Shown here piece by piece: positions 56,969 through 64,000 of a stretch of DNA of 64,000 nt. This stretch comes from an uncultured Christensenella sp. (GTDB lineage Bacteria; Bacillota; Clostridia; Christensenellales; Borkfalkiaceae), in the NCBI GenBank assembly GCA_910585685.1, contig CAJUEO010000001.1, positions 210,520-274,519 on the forward strand. The letters are read 5' to 3'. The position numbers and the translations under genes were made by a program. Under the pieces are notes generated by a model that made no database searches, had not been told where the DNA came from, and saw only the letters and a list, made by a program, of their open reading frames with translations. Position 1 is the stretch's first letter; every line of letters begins with the position of its first letter.

Positions 56969-59149
56969 ATGAGCAAGAAAAAACTTATAAGCGGAGTAAT
57001 TGCAAGCACGGTAATTCTCTCTGCAACACTCGGCGGATGCGGCTTGGTTTCCGCCAACGCCGCGGCGGATATGAGTCAGGTAATAGCCGAAATCAACGTA
57101 TCCAATGCCGTAACTTTGGACAAGGAGCTTGACGCGTATAAGAACACCGTAGGTACTTCTACCGTCATAAAGAGGGAGCTTGTAGCATACTTTTTAAATA
57201 CGGGCTACTCGTATATTCAAAGCGGTCTTTCCTATGAGCAGGTATTTACCATGCTTATGAACGGGCTTGTTGAAAACGGCGTACTCACGCAGTATGCGAC
57301 AATGTATCTTTTGAAGGAAAAGGCTGAAAGTGAAAATCTCACTGCACAGCAGGTTATCTCAGAGTACGAGAGCAAAGAAACCGAAGTTGAAAAGTACGAG
57401 TATCTTTTGGGCGGCAAGGACAGCGACGATGTTAAAATTGCAACTTATTCGCTGTATTCTTCGTTGAACAACGCGATTGACTCGTATGAAAAAAATATTC
57501 TTGACGAAGACTCGTCCACGACGGGCAGCGACAAAAGAACCACACCCGGCGGTGTGGATACCGAAAAGGAAAATTTCTTCCCCGTTGACAAAGACGGAGA
57601 ACTCGACTACAACGTTTATACGGGATACGAGGGGTATTTGCTTCCTCAGAGCGGCGCATATCAAAAAGACGTGCTCGACGGTTCTACTCGCTCGACAAGA
57701 ATAAGGGCGTATAACAGCTTTATAAGCTCGCTCGCTTCTTCGTCCTATGATCTCGTCGATAAAAAGAACGAAAATTTAAGGGATATTCTTTCGCTTAACT
57801 ATATTCAAGATGAATATAAGTCCCAGCTCGAGCAGCGTATTATAAATAAGTATTACGAAATTTACGAAACCGAGCAGGAAGAGTTTATTAAAAAGGACGA
57901 CTATTCCTTTATAGACTCGACCTACAACGACATTCTCAATTTGCAGACCGAGCAGTATGCAACCGAGTCGAGCTTTGCTTCGGCTCTCGGCGATATGTCT
58001 GATTCTTCGTTTATACTGTATTCTCCCGATTCCGAAGAAACGGGGACTTACGGCTTTGTCTACAACATCTTGTTGCCCTTCAATTCTTCTCAAAGCGCGC
58101 AGCTTACCGCTATGCAGACCGTTTATAAAGATGAAAAGGCAGACGGCGGTTACAAGGCGGATTACTATATTGCAAGAAACGCGCTTTTGCGCAATATTGA
58201 AACTACCGATCAACGTTCGGCTTGGTTCAACGGAGAAAAGGAATACGCTTACCACAAGAAAAATGCCGTACCCGGCAAAGATTATTACGGCGACAGCGGT
58301 TGGCTTTTCTTCGAAAACAACTTTGAAAACACTTACAGATACGAAACTCTTGAAAAATACGCCGGAAAATACGCCTACAACGGCAAGGTGTTCAAGGCTG
58401 AAAACGATTATGTTCTCGTTCCCGAAAAGTTGGATATAGACGAAATGCTTGACGAGTTTATGAATTATGTAAACTTTGTTACAGGCGAAAACATTGTATC
58501 CCCCATAACTCCAAACACAAATTACTACAATCTTACAGCCGACAGCCTTTACACAAAAGAGAACGGAAAAGACAAAATTAATTACGAAAACTTTATTTAT
58601 GCCGAAGGTAAAGTCAATTTTACCGAGGACGAGGCTTATAACAGGGCAAACGTTCTTTACAGCGAAAGCGATCAATATAAAGTTCTCAGTGCGGTAAACG
58701 AACTTCAATACGCTTATACCACCGATACTTCCGTCCTTTCGCAGTATCTCGGCTATTCGGTAGAGGCAGGAAAGACCAGCTATATTAAAGAATTCGAGCA
58801 CGCAACCCACAAGGCTATAAATAACGGCGCAGGTTCGTATGCGGTTTGCGCGGGCGACTACGGCTGGCACCTTATATATGTAACGTACACGTTCGACAAC
58901 ATGGGCGGCAATCAGTATTCCCCTGATTGGGCTGAAAATATCGATAAAGAGGGCACGTTTGAAAACTTGTTCTATGAAATGATAAAGAAAAATACCATTT
59001 CCGATATTTCAACCACAAGAAGAACGCAAATTATCACGGAATACAAGACAGACGATACTGTAACTACCTATAAGAATAGATATCAAGACTTACTTGACCT
59101 GAAAAACGATAATACCAACACAAACAACAATAACAACAGCGGCAATTAA
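56969..59149 (+). CDS. Large lipoprotein with a parvulin-like C-terminal region
   Basis: A 726-residue secreted lipoprotein. The signal ILSATLGGCGLVSA ends in the lipobox LGGC. The mature part is rich in Tyr, Asp, Ser and Asn. Residues 70-150 look like the helical SurA/PrsA N-terminal chaperone region (KEKAESENLTAQQVISEYES). Near 620-660 lies a parvulin-like end, ATHKAINNGAG followed by YGWHLIYVTYTF, similar to the last strands of PPIC-type prolyl isomerases. A Thr/Asn-rich tail ends in NTNTNNNNNSGN. I suggest an extracytoplasmic folding factor related to PrsA, though the isomerase core is not fully clear. Start ATG 56969 has GGAG seven bases before it. Confidence 0.6.
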   Translation: MSKKKLISGVIASTVILSATLGGCGLVSANAAADMSQVIAEINVSNAVTLDKELDAYKNTVGTSTVIKRELVAYFLNTGYSYIQSGLSYEQVFTMLMNGLVENGVLTQYATMYLLKEKAESENLTAQQVISEYESKETEVEKYEYLLGGKDSDDVKIATYSLYSSLNNAIDSYEKNILDEDSSTTGSDKRTTPGGVDTEKENFFPVDKDGELDYNVYTGYEGYLLPQSGAYQKDVLDGSTRSTRIRAYNSFISSLASSSYDLVDKKNENLRDILSLNYIQDEYKSQLEQRIINKYYEIYETEQEEFIKKDDYSFIDSTYNDILNLQTEQYATESSFASALGDMSDSSFILYSPDSEETGTYGFVYNILLPFNSSQSAQLTAMQTVYKDEKADGGYKADYYIARNALLRNIETTDQRSAWFNGEKEYAYHKKNAVPGKDYYGDSGWLFFENNFENTYRYETLEKYAGKYAYNGKVFKAENDYVLVPEKLDIDEMLDEFMNYVNFVTGENIVSPITPNTNYYNLTADSLYTKENGKDKINYENFIYAEGKVNFTEDEAYNRANVLYSESDQYKVLSAVNELQYAYTTDTSVLSQYLGYSVEAGKTSYIKEFEHATHKAINNGAGSYAVCAGDYGWHLIYVTYTFDNMGGNQYSPDWAENIDKEGTFENLFYEMIKKNTISDISTTRRTQIITEYKTDDTVTTYKNRYQDLLDLKNDNTNTNNNNNSGN

Positions 59150-59157
59150 GGTCTTTT

Positions 59158-59982
59158 ATGGAAATATGGCAGGCGGTTATTCTCGGCTTAGTGCAGGGAT
59201 TGACTGAATTTTTACCCGTATCATCGTCGGGGCACATAGCATTTTTTCAAGGTATATTCGGAATAAGCGAAAGCGACATAGCTCTGTTTTTCACTATAAT
59301 TCTGCACCTTGGCACGCTTGTCGCAGTCTGCGTCATATTCTGGCGCGATATTCTCGACCTGTTCAAAAAACCTTTTCACACGCTCGGATTTTTAGTTCTT
59401 GCAACAATTCCTGCCGGCTTGGCAGGAATACTGTTCAAGTTATTTGATTTAGACGCGGTTTTGCTAAGTCCGCAGTACATGGGAATAATACTTTGTGTAT
59501 TTTTCCTCATTACCGCAACGGTGCTTTTTGTTACCGAAATGGTGGTAAAGCGCAGGCAAAACACTTTGCCGCTCTGTTTCAAAACGGTAATTCCAATGGG
59601 GCTTGCTCAGGCTCTTGCCGTGCTTCCGGGAATATCGAGAAGCGGCTCCACAATCTGTGCAGGCACGCTTGCAGGTTGCAGAAGCGAGGACGTTGCTAAA
59701 TTCTCGTTCATAATGAGCATACCCGTCATACTCGGCAGTTTTTTAGTCGAGCTTGTAATGGGACTCAAAGACGGGGAAATTCAGCAAAGCTTTATAGACG
59801 GCGGCGCAACCCTCGGTTGGAGCGTGGCGCTCGGCTTTATAGTTTCGGCAATAGCCGGACTGTTTGCAATAAAGGTGATGCTTAAAGTAATAAAAAAGGC
59901 AAATTACAAGTGGTTTAGCTTATATCTCGTCTTACTTTCTGTAACTTGTCTTGTATTGCATTTTACCTATTTTAACGTATAA
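59158..59982 (+). CDS. uppP: Undecaprenyl-diphosphatase
   Basis: A membrane phosphatase (BacA family) that recycles undecaprenyl pyrophosphate into the carrier used for peptidoglycan and surface glycans. The 274 residues have about seven or eight hydrophobic helices, with the catalytic motifs LGLVQGLTEFLPVSSSGH at residues 8-25 and PGISRSGSTI near residue 160. The start is eight bases after the lipoprotein gene stop with a weak AAGG site, so the two may be co-transcribed. It would also support the Wzx/Wzy glycan pathway of the inserted element. Confidence 0.96.
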   Translation: MEIWQAVILGLVQGLTEFLPVSSSGHIAFFQGIFGISESDIALFFTIILHLGTLVAVCVIFWRDILDLFKKPFHTLGFLVLATIPAGLAGILFKLFDLDAVLLSPQYMGIILCVFFLITATVLFVTEMVVKRRQNTLPLCFKTVIPMGLAQALAVLPGISRSGSTICAGTLAGCRSEDVAKFSFIMSIPVILGSFLVELVMGLKDGEIQQSFIDGGATLGWSVALGFIVSAIAGLFAIKVMLKVIKKANYKWFSLYLVLLSVTCLVLHFTYFNV

Positions 59983-59983
59983 T

Positions 59984-60011
59984 AAAAGACGGGTTTAAAC
60001 CCGTCTTTTTT
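59984..60011 (+). terminator. Terminator of uppP
   Basis: AAAAGACGGGTTT / AAACCCGTCTTTT, a perfect palindrome followed by T residues. Confidence 0.9.
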
Positions 60012-60014
60012 CTT

Positions 60015-60057
60015 GTAAATTTTACAGGAAGTTTGTAAAAACATAGGTAAATTTTAC
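60015..60057 (+). promoter_or_regulatory. Two identical palindromes upstream of the ABC exporter
   Basis: GTAAATTTTAC occurs at 60015-60025 and 60047-60057, each a perfect 11-bp palindrome, with starts 32 bases apart (about three helical turns). A weak promoter (TTTATT 60058-60063, 17 bp, TATAAT 60081-60086) lies just downstream. This layout suggests a repressor or activator bound on one face; the regulator is unknown. Confidence 0.45.
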
Positions 60058-60114
60058 TTTATTTACGCCGATTTTTATTATATAATTAATTTAGAAAATG
60101 AATAGGAGAATACT

Positions 60115-60894
60115 ATGCAAGAAATTTTGGTCGTTGACAATCTGACAAAGACTTTTAAACTTTCGCGCAAGCAGCAACGTATCGAAAAGACGGATAAGTC
60201 TTTAAAAGTTGCCGTGGATAAGTTGAGTTTTACAGCGTATAAAGGTGAAATTTTCGGGCTTCTGGGTCCCAACGGCGCAGGCAAAACCACAACTCTCCGT
60301 ATGCTTGCGACACTAATAAAGCCCGACTCGGGCAATGCGGTTGTCGACGGTAAAAATATCGTTACCGAGGACGGAGAGGTTAGAAAAAAGATAGGTTTTT
60401 TGACCAGCGAACTCAAATTAGAGGACTTTTTTACGCCCAATTACATTTACGACTTTTTCAGTGATTTGTACGGCGTCGAACCTGCAATACGCGACGCTCG
60501 CAAAAAGGACTTATTCGAAAAATTCGGTATCGATAAGTTTGCCGAAGTAAAAATTGCCAACCTTTCGACGGGTATGAAGCAAAAAATATCGCTCGTAATA
60601 TCGATAGTTCACGACCCCGAGCTTTTAATTTTCGACGAGCCTACCAACGGACTCGACGTTCTGACGGCAAAGGTAGTGACCGACTTTTTGCAGGAATTGC
60701 GCAATCAGGGCAAGACTATTATACTTTCGACGCATATTTTCAGCCTTGTCGAAAAGCTGTGCGACAGGGTGGGCGTAATCATTGACGGCAGGCTTGTCGC
60801 GCTTGATACCCTTGCAAACCTTACCGTTGAAAAGAATATCGAGCAGGTATTTTTTGACCTGTATGCGAGCGTAATGGGAGAGGACAGAGTATGA
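60115..60894 (+). CDS. ABC transporter ATP-binding protein (NatA-like)
   Basis: The ATPase of an ABC-2 exporter, 259 residues. Walker A is GPNGAGKTTTL, the signature is NLSTGMKQK, Walker B is LLIFDEPTNGLDV, and the switch His is in LSTHIFS. Its closest groups are NatA (sodium export) and antibiotic exporters. GGAGA precedes the ATG. The permease follows with a four-base ATGA overlap, so they form one complex. Substrate is unknown. Confidence 0.92.
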   Translation: MQEILVVDNLTKTFKLSRKQQRIEKTDKSLKVAVDKLSFTAYKGEIFGLLGPNGAGKTTTLRMLATLIKPDSGNAVVDGKNIVTEDGEVRKKIGFLTSELKLEDFFTPNYIYDFFSDLYGVEPAIRDARKKDLFEKFGIDKFAEVKIANLSTGMKQKISLVISIVHDPELLIFDEPTNGLDVLTAKVVTDFLQELRNQGKTIILSTHIFSLVEKLCDRVGVIIDGRLVALDTLANLTVEKNIEQVFFDLYASVMGEDRV

Positions 60895-62030
60895 AAAGTT
60901 TATTTACGATAGTACAAAAAGAATTTAAGCGCTTTTTTACAGATAAGCGCATGATTATTACGATATTTTTGCCTGGCATACTTATATATGCAATTTACTC
61001 TCTTATGGGCGGTATAGTGGGGAATATGACGGAAACCGACAAGGACTATAAGCCCACCGCGTACGTCATAAATATGCCGGACAGCCTTTCGGCGGTAATG
61101 GAAGAGGCGTTCAGCCTTCAAACTGAAGATATTTCCGAAGAGGAAGCAAAACAGCTTATTACTGATTCCGAGCTGGATATTTACATCGTGTTTCCTCAGA
61201 ACTTTACTACGTCAATAGGCTCGACGCCCACACCCGACGTAAAGATGTACTATAACTCTGCTTCGACAAATTCATTTACAGCCTATTCGCTTGCTATGGC
61301 GTTTTTAAACAGAATAAATACGTCGGCATTCACAATAAATAACGCGCTCGAAAAATTTGATTTGGCTAAAACAAGCGACGTTTCTTCTCAGATTTTGTCA
61401 ACAATGGTGCCCATGCTTATGTTTGCGCTGCTTGCCTCGGCTTGTATGTCGGTTGCTCCTGAATCGATAGCAGGGGAGAAAGAGCGCGGAACTATGGCAA
61501 CCATGCTTATAACGCCCGTAAAGCGCAGTGAAATAGCGCTTGGTAAAATTATAAGCTTAAGCTGTTTTGCTCTGCTCAGCGGCATTTCGAGCTTCCTCGG
61601 CGTAATCTTTGCGTTGCCGAATTTAATGCAGGGAATGATAAACGCCGAAACCGCAATTATGTATAACGTTGGGGACTACTTCTTGATTTTGGCAATAGTA
61701 ATATCGGTTGTGCTTGCGCTGATTTCGGCTTTCTCGGTAATATCTGCCCTTGCAAAAAGCGTAAAAGAAGCGGCGGCGTTCATAAGTCCTCTTATGATTG
61801 TTGTAATTTTGCTGGGTATGGGAACTATGCTTCTCGGCTCGAACCCTGCCGTCGGCTATTATCTTATACCCCTTGTAGGCAGCGGAATAGCTATGGCTTC
61901 GATAATGTCGTTCAGCTCGTCGCTGCTCGGCATATGGCTGTCGATAATTTCCAACCTTGTGATTGCCGCAGGCTTTGTGGTGTTGCTTGCGTTTATGTTC
62001 AAGAGCGAAAGAATAATGTTTAAAAAGTAA
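60891..62030 (+). CDS. ABC-2 type transporter permease (NatB-like)
   Basis: The membrane partner of the ATPase, 379 residues. One transmembrane helix near residues 20-45 (MIITIFLPGILIYAIYS) is followed by a large extracytoplasmic domain (about 45-170) and then five or so helices. SIAGEKERGTMATMLITPV is the hallmark of NatB/CcmB-like permeases. AAGTAA ends it just before a terminator. The pair may export Na+, a lipid or a toxic compound. Confidence 0.9.
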   Translation: MKSLFTIVQKEFKRFFTDKRMIITIFLPGILIYAIYSLMGGIVGNMTETDKDYKPTAYVINMPDSLSAVMEEAFSLQTEDISEEEAKQLITDSELDIYIVFPQNFTTSIGSTPTPDVKMYYNSASTNSFTAYSLAMAFLNRINTSAFTINNALEKFDLAKTSDVSSQILSTMVPMLMFALLASACMSVAPESIAGEKERGTMATMLITPVKRSEIALGKIISLSCFALLSGISSFLGVIFALPNLMQGMINAETAIMYNVGDYFLILAIVISVVLALISAFSVISALAKSVKEAAAFISPLMIVVILLGMGTMLLGSNPAVGYYLIPLVGSGIAMASIMSFSSSLLGIWLSIISNLVIAAGFVVLLAFMFKSERIMFKK

Positions 62031-62037
62031 GAAAAAG

Positions 62038-62061
62038 CCTCTCGCAAATAATTGCGAGAGG
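62038..62061. terminator. Bidirectional terminator between the ABC operon and SRP RNA
   Basis: CCTCTCGCAA (62038-62047), loop ATAA, TTGCGAGAGG (62052-62061). On the minus strand it is followed by CTTTTTC, so it can end SRP RNA transcription; on the plus strand it ends the ABC operon. Confidence 0.8.
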
Positions 62062-62075
62062 TAATTTTCTAATAA

Positions 62076-62343
62076 ACTGTGCAGTCTTTTTTGCCGAAAC
62101 AAGCCGAAGCGTAAACCTTACAGGTAGCTCCGCCAAAGCAACCTTATGGCACACCGAACGGGCTGTTTAGTGCTGCTACATCCCTGTCCTGACACGGTTC
62201 GCAGTTGTCGGTTGCATAAGACCTTGAAATCAACACCCCTTATAAGGCGCAGCCTTCCACATGCTTCGTCGGGAAAGACATTCAGTCCTGCTATTGCGGA
62301 TTGCAGGTTCAGGGCACCGCAAACTCCCCACTTAGCACAGCTA
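62076..62343 (-). ncRNA. ffs: Signal recognition particle RNA, long Bacillus type
   Basis: On the minus strand this 268-base region matches the Bacillus scRNA from memory: GTGGGGAGTTTGCGGTGCCC near the 5' end, then GCAATCCGCAATAGCAGG of the Alu domain, GTGTTGATTTCAAGG, and the conserved helix 8 with GTCAGG, a GGGA tetraloop in ACAGGGATGT, and AGCAGCA. The 5' GCTGTGC pairs with 3' GCACAGT, closing the molecule. It scaffolds Ffh in membrane protein targeting. A promoter with TTGCAA and TACAAT starts it near 62341. A 71-codon frame on the plus strand here is spurious. Confidence 0.93.
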
Positions 62344-62347
62344 AATT

Positions 62348-62376
62348 ATTGTAGCATTTAGCGCAAAAATTTGCAA
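62348..62376 (-). promoter_or_regulatory. SigA promoter of the SRP RNA gene
   Basis: Minus strand TTGCAA (62376-62371), 17-bp spacer, TACAAT (62353-62348), start near 62341. Confidence 0.8.
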
Positions 62377-62422
62377 GCTATTTTACCCAAAAACCATATT
62401 TTTAACTTTAATTGGTAATAGC

Positions 62423-62451
62423 TTGACAATTTAAAGTCGATAATTTAAACT
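62423..62451 (+). promoter_or_regulatory. Promoter of the Mrp gene
   Basis: TTGACA (62423-62428), 17-bp spacer, TAAACT (62446-62451). TATAAT at 62451-62456 is a better box but would need a 22-bp spacer. AAGGAG precedes the ATG. Confidence 0.5.
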
Positions 62452-62475
62452 ATAATTTAAGAAAAGGAGAAATAT

Positions 62476-63309
62476 ATGTCGGAAAATTGTTCGCACGATT
62501 GTTCCTCTTGCGGCGAGAACTGTTCTTCGCGCAAGCCCAAAAGTTTGATAAAAAAGCCACACGCAATGAGCGATATAAAAAAAGTTATTGCCGTAGTCAG
62601 CGGTAAGGGCGGAGTGGGTAAGTCGATGACTTGCGCCCTGCTTGCCGCCGCCGCTCAAAACAACGGCAAAGTAACCGCGGTTATGGACGCCGATATTACG
62701 GGCCCGTCAATTCCCCGAATGTTTGGCGCGCACGAACACGCCGTCGGGTCTGAAAATGGCATTTTGCCCGTAGTAACCGAAGGCGGAGTACAAATTATGT
62801 CGATGAACGTGCTTTTGGAAAACGAAAACGAGCCGGTTGTTTGGCGCGGCTCGCTGATTTCGGGTACGGTTCTGCAATTCTGGACGGACGTAATATGGAC
62901 GGGCGTGGACATAATGTTTATAGATATGCCCCCCGGCACGGGTGACGTGCCGCTTACGGTATTTCAGAGCATTCCCATAGACGGCGTGGTTGTAGTGACA
63001 ACGCCGCAGGATTTAGTGGGTATGATAGTTCAGAAAGCTGTAAATATGGCAAATATGATGAACGTACCCATACTCGGAATAGTTGAAAATATGAGCTATA
63101 TCAAGTGTCCCGACTGCGGCAGACACATAAGCGTTTTCGGTGACAGCAAGGTCGACGCACTCGCTCTGGAATACGGAATTCCCAACGTCGCAAAGTTACC
63201 CATCGACCCCGAACTTACAAACGCAGCCGACAGCGGTGCGATAGAAAATTTCGAAAATAACTACCTTTCGGAGTTCTTTAAAAAATTAGCTAAAAAAGTT
63301 AAGGTGTAA
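62476..63309 (+). CDS. Mrp/NBP35-type ATPase (Fe-S cluster carrier)
   Basis: A deviant P-loop ATPase of 277 residues that holds and delivers Fe-S clusters. A Cys-rich N-terminal leader, CSHDCSSCGENC, resembles the NBP35 extension and probably binds a cluster. The deviant Walker A is SGKGGVGKSMT, switch I is the DADITGPSIP segment, Walker B is MFIDMPPGTGDVPL, and KCPDCGR near residue 215 is the CxxC that bridges the dimer. The AAGGAG ribosome site and upstream promoter fit a single gene; a terminator follows. Confidence 0.94.
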   Translation: MSENCSHDCSSCGENCSSRKPKSLIKKPHAMSDIKKVIAVVSGKGGVGKSMTCALLAAAAQNNGKVTAVMDADITGPSIPRMFGAHEHAVGSENGILPVVTEGGVQIMSMNVLLENENEPVVWRGSLISGTVLQFWTDVIWTGVDIMFIDMPPGTGDVPLTVFQSIPIDGVVVVTTPQDLVGMIVQKAVNMANMMNVPILGIVENMSYIKCPDCGRHISVFGDSKVDALALEYGIPNVAKLPIDPELTNAADSGAIENFENNYLSEFFKKLAKKVKV

Positions 63310-63329
63310 ACAAAACAGACAATCAAAAC

Positions 63330-63361
63330 AATACGCTGCGTAGTGGGGTGCGCAGCGTATT
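63330..63361 (+). terminator. Terminator of the Mrp gene
   Basis: AATACGCTGCG (63330-63340), 10-base loop, CGCAGCGTATT (63351-63361). The tail is T-poor (TCAATTATTTTTT). Confidence 0.75.
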
Positions 63362-63390
63362 TCAATTATTTTTTAATTTATATTTTTGCG

Positions 63391-63439
63391 TGTACAAAAG
63401 TTTTGAACTTTCGCGTATATTATACATTCAATTTGTACA
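63391..63439 (+). promoter_or_regulatory. Inverted TGTACAAA sites upstream of the XRE gene
   Basis: TGTACAAA (63391-63398) and TTTGTACA (63432-63439) are inverted copies flanking the AT-rich promoter region (TATATTATACA at 63416-63426), 14 bases before the ATG. The position fits an autoregulatory operator for the HTH protein. Confidence 0.45.
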
Positions 63440-63452
63440 TTTGATAGGTATA

Positions 63453-63659
63453 ATGAAGACAAAAATCGCTGAAAATATCAAATTCTATCGCAAACAATTA
63501 GGTATGACTCAGGACGAACTTGCCCAAAAGCTGAACGGTAAAAAAAGCCTCGTGTCAAATTACGAAACGGGGTACAGTACCCCCGATATTTATACGCTCT
63601 GCGTCTTAGCGGAGATATTTGACGTATCGCTTGACGAGCTTGTCGAGTATGAAAAATGA
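63453..63659 (+). CDS. XRE-family helix-turn-helix regulator
   Basis: A 68-residue Cro/C1-type DNA-binding protein made almost entirely of the five-helix HTH: IAENIKFYRKQLGMTQDELA, KSLVSNYETGYSTPD as recognition helix, and LCVLAEIFDVSLDELVEY. Translation starts at the ATG at 63453; an upstream extension of the frame to 63348 crosses the promoter and operator and is not real. AGG precedes the ATG weakly. No partner gene is adjacent, so it may act as a stand-alone regulator; inverted TGTACAAA sites suggest it controls itself. Confidence 0.88.
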   Translation: MKTKIAENIKFYRKQLGMTQDELAQKLNGKKSLVSNYETGYSTPDIYTLCVLAEIFDVSLDELVEYEK

Positions 63660-63662
63660 TAA

Positions 63663-63692
63663 AAACCGCACGATTTTAATTTCGCGCGGTTA
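63663..63692. terminator. Terminator between convergent XRE and DUF4130 genes
   Basis: AACCGCACGA and TCGCGCGGTT pair with one mismatch, followed by AATTTTTTT on the plus strand; the DUF4130 stop lies at its edge. Confidence 0.65.
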
Positions 63693-64000
63693 ATTTTTTT
63701 CAGGCAAAAATTTCCAGTACCGTACGGGCATATAGCCCTTCATCTGTTTCTCGTGCGGTCGCGATTTGATATTTACGGCGTTGTAATAGCATTTCCAAAG
63801 CGTTTCAAACGTCTTTTCGTATTCCGAAAGATATACTTCGGCTTCCCCGACGTGCGCAATAACCCAACTGTGCCCGTCGTACATGCCCGCAAGCTTCCGC
63901 TTTAAATCGTGAATGACAAATTTTTCGCTTGCAAATCTTTCTGCAAAGTGCGGCATAAGCAAGTCTGTAATGTCGTTGTCGGGGGAGTAAGGGGCGTAAA
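63690..64000 (-). CDS. DUF4130/TIGR03915-like protein, C-terminal part
   Basis: The last 103 codons of a gene that continues past the right edge. The frame is open to 64000. It reads YAPYSPDNDITDLL, MPHFAERFASEKFVIHD, KRKLAGMYDG and ends with FETLWKCYYNAVNIKSR and MPVRYWKFLPEKN. These features match the DUF4130 family, usually paired with a radical-SAM protein and described as a putative DNA-metabolism or repair factor; function is not established. The start lies outside the window; the TTG at 63962 is only an internal codon. Confidence 0.75.
   Translation of the reverse strand, partial: YAPYSPDNDITDLLMPHFAERFASEKFVIHDLKRKLAGMYDGHSWVIAHVGEAEVYLSEYEKTFETLWKCYYNAVNIKSRPHEKQMKGYMPVRYWKFLPEKN

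Noticed and set aside
57776..58870. Antisense frame of 364 codons opposite the large lipoprotein
   Set aside because: Shadow of a Tyr/Asp-rich coding sequence; the product is a Cys/Val/Phe-rich nonsense protein with no start signals.
62146..62361. 71-codon frame on the plus strand
   Set aside because: It falls on the complement of the SRP RNA gene and its sequence is explained by that RNA.

Overview
The window looks like chromosome of an anaerobic, endospore-forming Firmicute of class Clostridia, GC a little above 40 percent. The order is not certain; an uncultured gut lineage is possible. Evidence: SpoVAC/AD/AE and YunB (sporulation), a T-box leader, a Bacillus-type long SRP RNA, pyruvate phosphate dikinase, two-subunit Fe-S fumarase, reverse rubrerythrin, and many consensus SigA promoters with 17-bp spacers.

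Layout. 1-20 kb is housekeeping: thyA-folA, a VTT membrane protein, ppdK, carbonic anhydrase, fba, gap, ychF, argS, a HAD phosphatase, reverse rubrerythrin, a DUF3737 beta-helix protein, a MarR-controlled alcohol/aldehyde dehydrogenase pair, a possible orphan structured RNA, a ZIP transporter, an SDR, then spoVAC and the first part of spoVAD. 20.0-40.8 kb is an insertion. 40.8-42.3 kb holds the rest of spoVAD, spoVAE and yunB. 42.3-64 kb is core again: pheST with a Phe T-box, a broken leucine-rich-repeat lipoprotein behind a poly-G promoter, fumarase, a CPBP protease, rlmH, an M14 peptidase, tadA, prs, pth, mfd, a large lipoprotein, uppP, an ABC exporter, SRP RNA, an Mrp ATPase, an XRE regulator and a DUF4130 protein that runs off the end.

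Main result. spoVAD is cut in two by a 20,823-bp element carrying a large serine recombinase, a small gene just upstream of it that may encode a directionality factor, a complete-looking polysaccharide cluster and glf. Joining the spoVAD ends at a CC dinucleotide (20022-20023 = 40845-40846) restores an in-frame 331-residue SpoVAD. The two element ends, joined at the same CC, form a long imperfect palindrome with the size and shape of a serine-integrase attP, and the restored host site is also dyad-symmetric. This resembles sporulation intervening elements such as skin (sigK) or SPbeta (spsM), but with a surface-polysaccharide island as cargo and a gene normally used in the forespore as target.

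How the cargo works (inference): GDP-mannose supply (ManC-like, PGM/PMM, a ManC-like/ManA fusion), glycan assembly (TagA-type, GT4 and GT2 transferases), Wzx/Wzy export and polymerisation, and a decoration module (LicD, class V aminotransferase, cytidylyltransferase-oxidoreductase fusion, a GDPD-type lipoprotein) that may add a phospho-amino-alcohol. glf next to attR would provide UDP-galactofuranose for the GlfT-like GT2. A second notable signal is the G16 tract inside the promoter of the leucine-rich-repeat lipoprotein, which looks phase-variable.
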